Assembly: GCA_964541485.1 (NCBI GenBank)
Contig: CAZIQL010000010.1
Span: forward strand, 1 to 64,000
Direction of reading: 5' to 3'
DNA: 64,000 nt
Source: SIG299 sp964541485
GTDB lineage: Bacteria; Bacillota; Clostridia; Lachnospirales; Lachnospiraceae
The notes below the pieces were generated by a model, which made no database searches, was not told the origin of the DNA, and worked only from the letters and a program-made list of their open reading frames with translations. The translations under genes and the position numbers were made by a program. Positions 56,407 to 64,000 of this stretch are shown piece after piece. How positions within the stretch are numbered: the stretch's first letter is position 1; every line of letters begins with the position of its first letter.

Positions 56407-58410
56407 ATGAAATTGATTTATGTATATATAAAAAAGTTCAGAAACATTGTGAATCAGGAAATTAGTTTCACTCCGCACTATGCTATATCATACAATGCTA
56501 CATTACCGTTCTCAGAGGGGCTGAGAATCTGTCCAAAGGAATTGAGTGATGCAGAGCGTATAATACATAAGAACAGTCAGATGAATAATGTCCACCTGCT
56601 TGTAGGAAAAACCGGCGCTGGGAAAACAAATGTGTTACAGTTACTTGGCCTGGGGGAAGAGGAAAGGAGGGAAATATCAGAGGCCTCCAGTGCATATTTT
56701 CTTATTTATAAAACTGCTTCTGGCTTTTTGCTAGAACCGTTCAATATGTTTATATCAGATGCCGCAAGGCAAAATCGTGTGAATAAAAGGATGGAAAATG
56801 AATTATCTGATGAATTGAAATTATATATGAGTCTTGGGGCTTCTATGCAGATATATTATTTCGATGTAAATGCAGAGGGTATGCCTGTAAATGTTATCCC
56901 GAGAAGAATAGGTGATTTGAAACGGTCAGAGGATTATACCTATATATTTAATGGTTTTGACCGCAATTCTTTTGCGGAATGGTCATATGAGGATTTGCGT
57001 TTAGAAAGACTTGAAGACAACAGCGAATGGCTCCCAAGAATAATGGCGGAATACCATAAAACTGCATTGTGGTGCAGTTGTCACTTTCTGAAGGAATATA
57101 TTGAGTCCTTTGGTGAAAATAACATAAAACGAAAGGCGGCTCTTGTAATTAAAAGCTCAAATTGGGCAGATACGGTAAAGCAGCATTTAGGAGAAAATTT
57201 GTTAAAAACTGATTATTGGACTTTTGAAGAAAGAAGAAGAGAGGCGATAATTGAAACTCGAGGAAAAGTCGTTAAGCAGATAACGAGACCTACGATAAAA
57301 CAGCAGTTTGTTCATGACCTTTGGACTGATTATGCAAGATACCTTAGGGAATGGATTGCCTATATTGATAAGTTCTCCGAAGATGATAAAGGTGGAGAAA
57401 TAAGTCCATTTGGGGTTGATATAGAATACTGGGACTATTATTTTCAAAAGGAGCAAGAAGACGAGGAGAGAGGACGGCGGAAAAAGAAAAATAGGAAAAA
57501 ACATATGCAAATCGACCCAACCATTTTGCCGGATTGGGAAGATGTGTCCATATTAAAAAGAATAGAATGGTTGTCTATGTATATTGACCGAAAGGATGGT
57601 TATGCCAAAGGATTGCTTTGGCAGATATATAGTGACATTAAGGATATTGGAGAGATTCTTCTAAAATTTGATGATGCGTATTTTACTCTAACTGCGTTTA
57701 CGCTTCCAATAGAGGAAATGTATACGGAAAAAAATAAAAGGTTGGTAGGGGATTTATTTGAACGGATGGAGCAATATCGTCCGGATCAGGTAGGGATTTT
57801 TGCAAAAGAATTGCTACCTTATCGGTTCAGCTGTATCAGTTCAGGTGAATATCAGTTGGCAAAAGTACTTGGTGGAATTGAGGAATACTGCGTGAAACTT
57901 TCAATTGGGAATCGCAGTATTCAGCCGCATTTGATTTACTTGTTGGATGAGCCGGATACCTATATGCATCCGGAATTGTGCCGTATTTTTCTTAGTAAAT
58001 TAAATGATATTTTGAAAGAAAGAGATTCGCAGAAAGATATTCAGGTGATAATTAGTACGCATAGTCCACTATTATTGTCGGATGTTCTGCCATGGCAGGT
58101 AACTCGGTTGGATGTGGATGATAAAGGGTACTGCATTATTAAGAATGGCATGGGGCAGGAGTGTTTTGGTGCCAATATTCATTCCATTCTGGCAGATGGT
58201 TTTTTTCTGCAGTATACGATTGGAGAATATGCAAGAAATTATCTGCAAAATGAAATAAATTGGTTAGTCAGTCTTGAGTCGGTTGTAGAGCGAACAGAAG
58301 CAGATAATAAGCGGATGAAAGAGTTAAAGTCTGTGGTGTCGCATATAGGGGATATGATAATCAGACGCTGCGTGGAAAATATGTTAAGGAATTTAGGAGA
58401 AGATATATGA
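56407..58410 (+). CDS. Septu-like (PtuA-type) AAA/ABC ATPase
   Basis: ATPase of 667 residues. Walker A LLVGKTGAGKTNVLQLLG (about 65-80), a long helical insertion, the signature-like FSCISSGEYQLAKVLGGIEE (about 475), Walker B LIYLLDEPDTYMHPELCRIF (about 511) and the His switch VIISTHSPLLLSD. This is the arrangement of OLD/RloC/PtuA ATPases. The start at ATG 56407 fits AAAGG better than GTG 56398. ATGA overlap with an HNH nuclease gene gives the PtuA-PtuB layout of the Septu defence system. Confidence 0.88.
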   Translation: MKLIYVYIKKFRNIVNQEISFTPHYAISYNATLPFSEGLRICPKELSDAERIIHKNSQMNNVHLLVGKTGAGKTNVLQLLGLGEEERREISEASSAYFLIYKTASGFLLEPFNMFISDAARQNRVNKRMENELSDELKLYMSLGASMQIYYFDVNAEGMPVNVIPRRIGDLKRSEDYTYIFNGFDRNSFAEWSYEDLRLERLEDNSEWLPRIMAEYHKTALWCSCHFLKEYIESFGENNIKRKAALVIKSSNWADTVKQHLGENLLKTDYWTFEERRREAIIETRGKVVKQITRPTIKQQFVHDLWTDYARYLREWIAYIDKFSEDDKGGEISPFGVDIEYWDYYFQKEQEDEERGRRKKKNRKKHMQIDPTILPDWEDVSILKRIEWLSMYIDRKDGYAKGLLWQIYSDIKDIGEILLKFDDAYFTLTAFTLPIEEMYTEKNKRLVGDLFERMEQYRPDQVGIFAKELLPYRFSCISSGEYQLAKVLGGIEEYCVKLSIGNRSIQPHLIYLLDEPDTYMHPELCRIFLSKLNDILKERDSQKDIQVIISTHSPLLLSDVLPWQVTRLDVDDKGYCIIKNGMGQECFGANIHSILADGFFLQYTIGEYARNYLQNEINWLVSLESVVERTEADNKRMKELKSVVSHIGDMIIRRCVENMLRNLGEDI

Positions 58411-59249
58411 TTCATGTATCTATGCCGGAGGCATTGGAAAAAATGCATATAGAGCGAGTGGTCCAATGTGTGAAGAACCAATACAACGAAGCAGAAGTTT
58501 TGGCTGCTGTTCAAAAACTAGGTGCAGATTCAATAGCAGCGTTTCTTAGAGCGGATGTTGAGACTATGAGAAATTGGGTGACGGAGTCTGCAGACAAGCT
58601 TCAATTTTCCTGCTTCAAAGAAATGTATAACAGTTATTTCAGTAATGGTAGTAAGAAATACATAGACCAGAATTACAACGCCTATAAATTCTTGGAACTG
58701 CTAGATCTTACAGTATGTCCATATTGTGAAGATGAATACATGGATATTGTGGCCGCAGGGACCAGGAGAACTTGCGAAATTGACCATTTTTTCCCGAAAA
58801 GCAAATATCCGGCTTTAGCCATGAACATTTACAATTTAGTTCCAAGTGGTCAACACTGTAATGGCTTGAAGCTTGAAAAGGAGCTTGGTTCTAGCCCGTA
58901 TGAAGATGGAATAGAAGAACAGACATGGTTATACCCAGATATCCCAGTAGGAATAGCTATGGATTCTATTAGTACAACAATGTGTGAGGTGAAATTTCAT
59001 CCACAAAATGGAATGAAGAGTAATGTGGATAAGTTATATCTGGAAGAAAGATATAAAAAACATAGAGTGGAAGCACACCGATTATTGAAAAACCTGCAGT
59101 TGTATGATGAAAATAAGATAGCGGAACTTTGTAGAATGGGACTCGGTACACGAGAGGAAATACTCGCAAATGCTTTTGGACCGCAGGATAAAGAAGAAAA
59201 ACGGAAAACTCTTAGACAGAAGATGCTTAAGGATTTAACAGGATACTAA
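58407..59249 (+). CDS. HNH endonuclease (PtuB-type)
   Basis: Nuclease of 280 residues. HNH finger: VCPYCEDEYMD (CxxC, about 104), CEIDHFFPKSKYPALAMNIYNLVPSGQHCNGLK (Asp-His, Asn, then Cys-Asn), close to the HNH core of PtuB and McrA-like enzymes. A helical N-terminus (about 1-80) probably contacts the ATPase. Start codon overlaps the ATPase stop by four bases. In Septu the ATPase holds the nuclease in check and low nucleotide levels release DNA cleavage. Confidence 0.88.
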   Translation: MIHVSMPEALEKMHIERVVQCVKNQYNEAEVLAAVQKLGADSIAAFLRADVETMRNWVTESADKLQFSCFKEMYNSYFSNGSKKYIDQNYNAYKFLELLDLTVCPYCEDEYMDIVAAGTRRTCEIDHFFPKSKYPALAMNIYNLVPSGQHCNGLKLEKELGSSPYEDGIEEQTWLYPDIPVGIAMDSISTTMCEVKFHPQNGMKSNVDKLYLEERYKKHRVEAHRLLKNLQLYDENKIAELCRMGLGTREEILANAFGPQDKEEKRKTLRQKMLKDLTGY

Positions 59250-59371
59250 TTATGAAATTATTTTATCTTCTGTCTTAGCTTTCGATATTTGAGAATTCAA
59301 GAGGAAGATAGATTTCAAAATATGAAGGCATAAAATAAGTGGGTTTTAGTTGTACAAAGAGGAATTGAAGT

Positions 59372-62300
59372 ATGAATGAAAAATTGAAAGATACAACAAT
59401 TGATTTGCTGTTGGGCGGAATAAAGAAGAAAATCGATGGTATGAAGGAGAATTATCAATGGAAAGAACTGTTTGTTGATGCAGGAACATTTTTTGTGCAT
59501 AATCCAGACACGTTAGAAGCATTTGGAAAGGATTTGCTCTTGGTATTTTCAGATGATAATTTGAAAATATTGGCGAAAAAATTAAAAGATAAAAGGGGGT
59601 ATGAGTTTCCGCAATTACTGCATAGAGAGTTGTATGATTTAATGGTGCGTTATGAAATTCCTACATTGGAGGCAGAGACATATATTCATCATTTTATGCA
59701 AGTGATTATAAATTACTTAGAAGAAAATGATACAAATAAGACTCTGGAAATGTTTTTAGGAAACTTAAAAAGAGAAATAGAAAATCATTTTTCGACAATG
59801 GAATCTAAGTTGGACTTGGTATTAAATCAGATAGCTACTTTAAGGAAGGAAGAAGTGTCCACTTATTCAATTGCAGATATTGATATTGAAATTAGAAAAG
59901 AATCAAAGTATCAAGGAATGGGATTGAGCTTTTTTGAGTTGGATGATGAACAATTTGAATCACGTTTTCAGGATGTTATTAGTGATGAGAGAGTATATAT
60001 TGTAGGTAAATCAAGAGAGGAGACAACATATCGGATCCTGAATGAATTACGTAAGAAAAATTCAGATAGGATTACATTAGTAATAAAGTCAGAAGAGGAA
60101 TGGAGTAAATTACAAAATAAAGGATTGTCCGGAAATATTCTGATTCCATTTTTCTATGCTGAGCGGATTGTAGCTATTCCTAATAATACTAATATTTTTA
60201 TTTATGGGGAAGATGAGCCTTGCTATACACGGAATAAATTGGAGTTAAGAAAACGGACTAAAAGAAATATAATAAATTCTTTGGAGGAACTCGGAATAGA
60301 AGCGCAGGAAGCATACAACATGGTGGATAATACACATGGTTTATATGTTCCTTTAAAGAAAAAACTTTTTAATGGGGCAATGTATGGTAAACCAGACTGG
60401 ATGGAAAATCATTCCGAAGTTGTTATGGCGGCTTTATTGTGTGGTAAATGGACTGAAGCAACAGGCGATTTGCTGGTTTTCGAAGAATTATCTGGGAAAA
60501 AATATGCTGAATGCAAAAAGGAATTAGAGGGCTATTTGCATAGAGAAAATCCATATATAGTAATCAATAATGGATACGGCGGGATGAATATGCAGCTTGC
60601 CAGTGTGGAGGACGCATGGGAAGAACTGGATATTTATATAACAGATGAGTTATGGGATAAATTTATAAAATTATTTTATGAGGTTTTGATTGAATCAGAG
60701 CCTATTTTTGAATACCCTTTTGAAAAGCATTTCGAGGCAAGCATTTATGCAAAGAAACCGGAATGGTCTCCGACTCTAAAAAAGGGTATGATTAGAACAT
60801 TGACTATGCGCGCGTATTATAGAGGACATGATGAAAATCAGGCACAAATTGATAATATAGTATCAAAGGTCTTTGACACTATTACGAGCATAGAAAGATG
60901 GGGATATATAGCACAATATATGACAGATTTATGTGAAGCATCACCTGATGGTATCGTGAGAAAATTGGAAAAAGAATTAGAAAATCCAACGGGACTGATG
61001 GATTTGTTTTCTGCGAATACCGGTGACTTTATGACAGGCAGGCATTATTATACTCATATTTTATGGGCAGTAGAGCAGTTATTGCAACAAAAAAAATATG
61101 TTGTACGGGCACTGGAGTGGTTGTGGAAGGCAGACTCATATAACATAAAATATAGTATAAGCAATAGCCCTAAAGGAATATTAGACGTAGTATTTTGCGC
61201 ATGGCTGAATGTGAGTGCGTTGTCGGTTGAGGACAAAATTAAACTGGCGGGTGAAGCAATAGAAAGATATCCAAATGCCTGGAATATTATTTCATCTAAA
61301 TTGCCAAGTGGAGCAAATTCAGTATGTTCAACATTAAACACGCCTGTATATAGGAAAGTAGATGAACCGGATGTTTTATATGTGCATGAAGTACACAAAA
61401 CATATACGGAATATTTAAGAATGTGTGTTAACTTTGCTGGTACTAACGCAGAAAGATGGAATAAAATAATTCGATGCCTTGATTCCTATAACGAAGAAAT
61501 TCTGAATGAAGTTTTTGAAAAGCTGATTTTGAATTGTGAAGAGATGTGCGATGAAGAGAAAATAAAGGTAAAAAATCTTATCAGATATGAGATATACAGG
61601 CATAGATATTTTTGTGATGCAGATTGGAGTATGTCCGAAGATGTATTGGAGAAGTATGAAAAAATATTAGATGAGATCCTACTATCGGATAAAGTATATG
61701 ATTTTGTTTATATCTTCTCATCAGTACATGATTTTCCGCTGTTACATCCTGTATCTTACCGCCGAGAAGAGAGTAAGGATTCTCGAGAGATGAATCATGC
61801 TTTTAGAGAAGAAGAAATAAAAACACGAATTAAGGAATTTAAAGAAAATAAATATTCTCTAGACAAATTGGTTGAATTAGCTGTGAAAGAAGAACGTAGT
61901 ACAGTAGGTGAAGTTCTTGCACAGTTTTATTGTGATGGAATTTTTGATGAGAAAGTTTTTGCTTTACTTATGGAAAAAGATGAGGATGGAAAGAGCATAT
62001 ATGATTATGTTTGGTACTTATACAGAAATGAAAGAGTAAATTTAAATGAGATAGTACAAAAAATAAAAATGCACTCGGATAATAAAAATTTATTAGTAAA
62101 TATAATTTCATTGGAATTTATAGAAGATAATGAAAAGGTGCTTATTGCAGGTGAAAGTGATGAAATAAAAAGATTATATTGGAGCAGGAGACTGAGACTA
62201 CGGATATCAGATAAAGCAGAGCATAAGGTGTTTCTGTGGGCATTAGAGGAATGTAAAAAATTTGGTTCATTGGATGCCTATTTAGAACTGCTGTATGATG

Positions 62301-63082
62301 CGAAAGAAGCATTATCAAGAGAGGAATTATACAATAGGATATTTGCAATTACTGATTTAAAAAGTGATGTATCTGATTCAATGACAAGTTTTTATCTGGA
62401 GGAGATTTTAAATAGTTTGCAAGAAAATTTCATTGAAGATGATGAAAAATGTGCTGAATTAGCGGCACTGGAATGGTTGTGCCGAAATGCTCTTGAGTGG
62501 GAACAGATGAGATGCATGCAGAAAATGATGAAGAATGATCCTACTTTATATGCGCAGATGGTTAAGATTATTTACAAATCAGATGAGAATGAAATTGTCG
62601 ATGAAGAAAAACAGAAAATGGCCAATAGCATCTATACGGGATTTGATAAAGCCAAATTCTGCCCAACAGAACAAGATGGTGAAGTTGTATATGAAAATCT
62701 TAAAGCGTGGATAGAAAAGTTTAAAGGGCTACTAATTACTCAAAATCAGGAACGCCTGTTTGGAAATTTAGTAGGACGGCTATTAGCATATTCTCCGATT
62801 GGCGAGGATGGTTATAGTCCTTGTGAAGCTGTGCGGAAGGTTATTGAAGAATTTTATTGTGACTCGATGAAGACATCATATATAGTTGCAGAGGAAAATA
62901 AGCGAGGTGTACATACTATTGATGCCGGAAAGTCAGAGTTGGAACTGCATCGTAAATATAAAAGGAATGCTGAGGGCTTGTTAGAAAGATATCCAAGAAC
63001 TGCAGATATTTATTATGCTTTAAGCGAAATATACAAGCAGGAAGCAGAGAGGGAAAGAAGGCGTGCAGAGGATGAATGGTAG
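59372..63082 (+). CDS. Large protein of unknown function, partner of a protein kinase
   Basis: A 1236-residue, probably cytoplasmic protein; AGAGGAA precedes ATG. I cannot assign a named family. At about 208, VYIVGKSREETTYRIL occupies the place of a P-loop but lacks the usual GxxGxGK pattern, suggesting a degenerate STAND-like NTPase. The rest is helical and repeat-like. Segments such as HYYTHILWAVEQLLQQKKYVVRALEWLW and the C-terminal KRGVHTIDAGKSELELHRKYKRNAEGLLERYPRTADIYYALSEIYKQEAERE recall large uncharacterised proteins I associate with defence islands. It overlaps the kinase gene by 11 bases, so they are co-translated. Length and architecture suggest a phage sensor. Confidence 0.7.
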   Translation: MNEKLKDTTIDLLLGGIKKKIDGMKENYQWKELFVDAGTFFVHNPDTLEAFGKDLLLVFSDDNLKILAKKLKDKRGYEFPQLLHRELYDLMVRYEIPTLEAETYIHHFMQVIINYLEENDTNKTLEMFLGNLKREIENHFSTMESKLDLVLNQIATLRKEEVSTYSIADIDIEIRKESKYQGMGLSFFELDDEQFESRFQDVISDERVYIVGKSREETTYRILNELRKKNSDRITLVIKSEEEWSKLQNKGLSGNILIPFFYAERIVAIPNNTNIFIYGEDEPCYTRNKLELRKRTKRNIINSLEELGIEAQEAYNMVDNTHGLYVPLKKKLFNGAMYGKPDWMENHSEVVMAALLCGKWTEATGDLLVFEELSGKKYAECKKELEGYLHRENPYIVINNGYGGMNMQLASVEDAWEELDIYITDELWDKFIKLFYEVLIESEPIFEYPFEKHFEASIYAKKPEWSPTLKKGMIRTLTMRAYYRGHDENQAQIDNIVSKVFDTITSIERWGYIAQYMTDLCEASPDGIVRKLEKELENPTGLMDLFSANTGDFMTGRHYYTHILWAVEQLLQQKKYVVRALEWLWKADSYNIKYSISNSPKGILDVVFCAWLNVSALSVEDKIKLAGEAIERYPNAWNIISSKLPSGANSVCSTLNTPVYRKVDEPDVLYVHEVHKTYTEYLRMCVNFAGTNAERWNKIIRCLDSYNEEILNEVFEKLILNCEEMCDEEKIKVKNLIRYEIYRHRYFCDADWSMSEDVLEKYEKILDEILLSDKVYDFVYIFSSVHDFPLLHPVSYRREESKDSREMNHAFREEEIKTRIKEFKENKYSLDKLVELAVKEERSTVGEVLAQFYCDGIFDEKVFALLMEKDEDGKSIYDYVWYLYRNERVNLNEIVQKIKMHSDNKNLLVNIISLEFIEDNEKVLIAGESDEIKRLYWSRRLRLRISDKAEHKVFLWALEECKKFGSLDAYLELLYDAKEALSREELYNRIFAITDLKSDVSDSMTSFYLEEILNSLQENFIEDDEKCAELAALEWLCRNALEWEQMRCMQKMMKNDPTLYAQMVKIIYKSDENEIVDEEKQKMANSIYTGFDKAKFCPTEQDGEVVYENLKAWIEKFKGLLITQNQERLFGNLVGRLLAYSPIGEDGYSPCEAVRKVIEEFYCDSMKTSYIVAEENKRGVHTIDAGKSELELHRKYKRNAEGLLERYPRTADIYYALSEIYKQEAERERRRAEDEW

Positions 63083-64000
63083 AAAAGAGTATAAAGGAGA
63101 AAAGTACGCCTTTTTTCGAAGCAGCCAGGATATAGGTAGCGGCGGGAATGGTGCAATATATGATATCGAGCTTGACGGTTTTGGTTATCCGTTAGTAGCA
63201 AAGTTTTTTGAATATGAAGGACCTGATAAAGAAAAAAGGTACAAAAGGTTCAAGAATGAAATAGAAGCGTTAAAGAGATTAAAAGATATAGACGGAATTA
63301 TGGAAGTTGTTGATAAATGTTGTCCCCAAGATGTGCCACATTATAAAGATGAGGCATGGTATCTTATGCCCAAAGCCAAGCCATACAGAGTGAATTGGAA
63401 ATCGAATATATACCAAAAAATATCAAGTATGCTACAGCTTGCACATATTATTAAAGAGATCCACAATAGGGGTGGTGCGCATAGGGATATTAAACCAGAA
63501 AATATATTAATGTTGAATGGGAAATTGGTACTTTCCGATTTTGGACTTTATTGGGGAATAGAGGACGAAAGAATTACTGAATTTAATGAACGAATAGGTC
63601 CGTATAAAATTATGCCGCCAGAATTGGAGAGAGTACAAACTGATTTAAATTTGGATTTTAGACCCTCCGATGTATATTTATTTTCAAAAGTGCTTTGGAT
63701 GACGCTAAAAAGAGATGATGTTGGTTTCCGGGGACAATATCAACGAGGAAATGTGCAAATTTATTTAAACAAAAATGAATATGATAATGTAGCAACGTTG
63801 GAACCAATACATAGACTATTGGAGGAATCAACGCATGATGATATGAATAAGAGGATTTCTATTGAGAAATGTATTGAATATCTGGAATTGCAGCTTAAAA
63901 TATTAAATGAAAGAGAGAAGGAACATCTTTCGGAATCGTTGGTAGAGCAGTTGTTATATGATGAACACAGTAAGCGAATAATTGCTAGTGAAGAACCCGC
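63072..64000 (+). CDS. Serine/threonine protein kinase, truncated by the window end
   Basis: Open to the right edge (309 codons seen). Glycine loop DIGSGGNGAIYDIEL (about 20-34), VAKFF Lys (about 47), catalytic loop AHRDIKPENILML (about 135), LSDFGLYWG (DFG about 157) and GPYKIMPPELE in place of the activation-loop APE. This is a complete and probably active Hanks-type kinase, unusually with no membrane segment so far. ATG 63072 lies inside the end of the 1236-residue gene. Kinases serve as effectors or switches in several phage defence systems. The C-terminal part is unseen. Confidence 0.88.
   Translation, partial: MNGRKEYKGEKYAFFRSSQDIGSGGNGAIYDIELDGFGYPLVAKFFEYEGPDKEKRYKRFKNEIEALKRLKDIDGIMEVVDKCCPQDVPHYKDEAWYLMPKAKPYRVNWKSNIYQKISSMLQLAHIIKEIHNRGGAHRDIKPENILMLNGKLVLSDFGLYWGIEDERITEFNERIGPYKIMPPELERVQTDLNLDFRPSDVYLFSKVLWMTLKRDDVGFRGQYQRGNVQIYLNKNEYDNVATLEPIHRLLEESTHDDMNKRISIEKCIEYLELQLKILNEREKEHLSESLVEQLLYDEHSKRIIASEEP

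Overview
The window looks like chromosome from a Gram-positive gut Clostridium of the Lachnospiraceae type. Supporting signs are GPH-type sugar uptake, glucuronate and mannan enzymes, a class of sigma factor carrying an extra C-terminal domain, RsgI-like anti-sigma proteins and lipoproteins with Thr/Pro TPTPTNTP linkers, strong AAGGAGG ribosome sites and a moderately AT-rich composition. No rRNA, tRNA or CRISPR array was seen. The species is not identified.

Layout. 1-13140: an envelope-stress block. It holds two tandem BcrA/LanF-type ABC transporters, a hybrid histidine kinase with a double-receiver partner, an OmpR-type regulator with its kinase, small membrane proteins and cardiolipin synthase. 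Three promoters here (before the ABC genes, before the regulator, before a small helical protein) share the same 11-bp-phased ACATTT repeats at identical distance from the -10 box, so they look like one regulon of the OmpR-type regulator. 13189-19860: cysK, degV, a CcdA/TlpA-type thiol pair, a group II intron 3' relic, an Rpn-family nuclease with a structured leader, and a sigma factor gene split by a -1 frameshift. 19859-26430: an ECF sigma / RsgI-like anti-sigma pair, a transglutaminase lipoprotein, an AraC regulator with a serine hydrolase, and a 175-bp palindrome. 26548-35956: a hexuronide-use locus (uxuA, uxuB, GH2 beta-glucuronidase, GntR repressor, GPH transporter) tied together by TTGTATACAA operators, with an HD-GYP gene inside it. 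36073-42650: acyltransferase with zinc ribbon, AEC carrier, GH113-like mannanase, a radical SAM protein lacking one cluster cysteine, and a phosphodiester glycosidase lipoprotein. 42650-45714: a non-coding stretch with hairpins, a nonsense-disrupted IS30-type element, mazEF, and the first 93 codons of uvrB.

uvrB stops abruptly at 45714. From there to the window end (more than 18 kb) the DNA is mostly more AT-rich and consists of defence and mobility genes: ParB-like + Mrr-like nuclease, an ISL3-family element with 13-bp iterons at both ends, a serine recombinase, AbiE toxin-antitoxin, a metallophosphoesterase, AbiH + RES-domain protein, a Septu-like ATPase/HNH pair, and a 1236-residue protein of unknown function overlapping a Ser/Thr protein kinase that runs off the window. 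The most plausible undescribed systems are the ParB-like/Mrr pair, the AbiH/RES pair and the 1236-residue protein/kinase pair. The other end of the island and the rest of uvrB are not in view.
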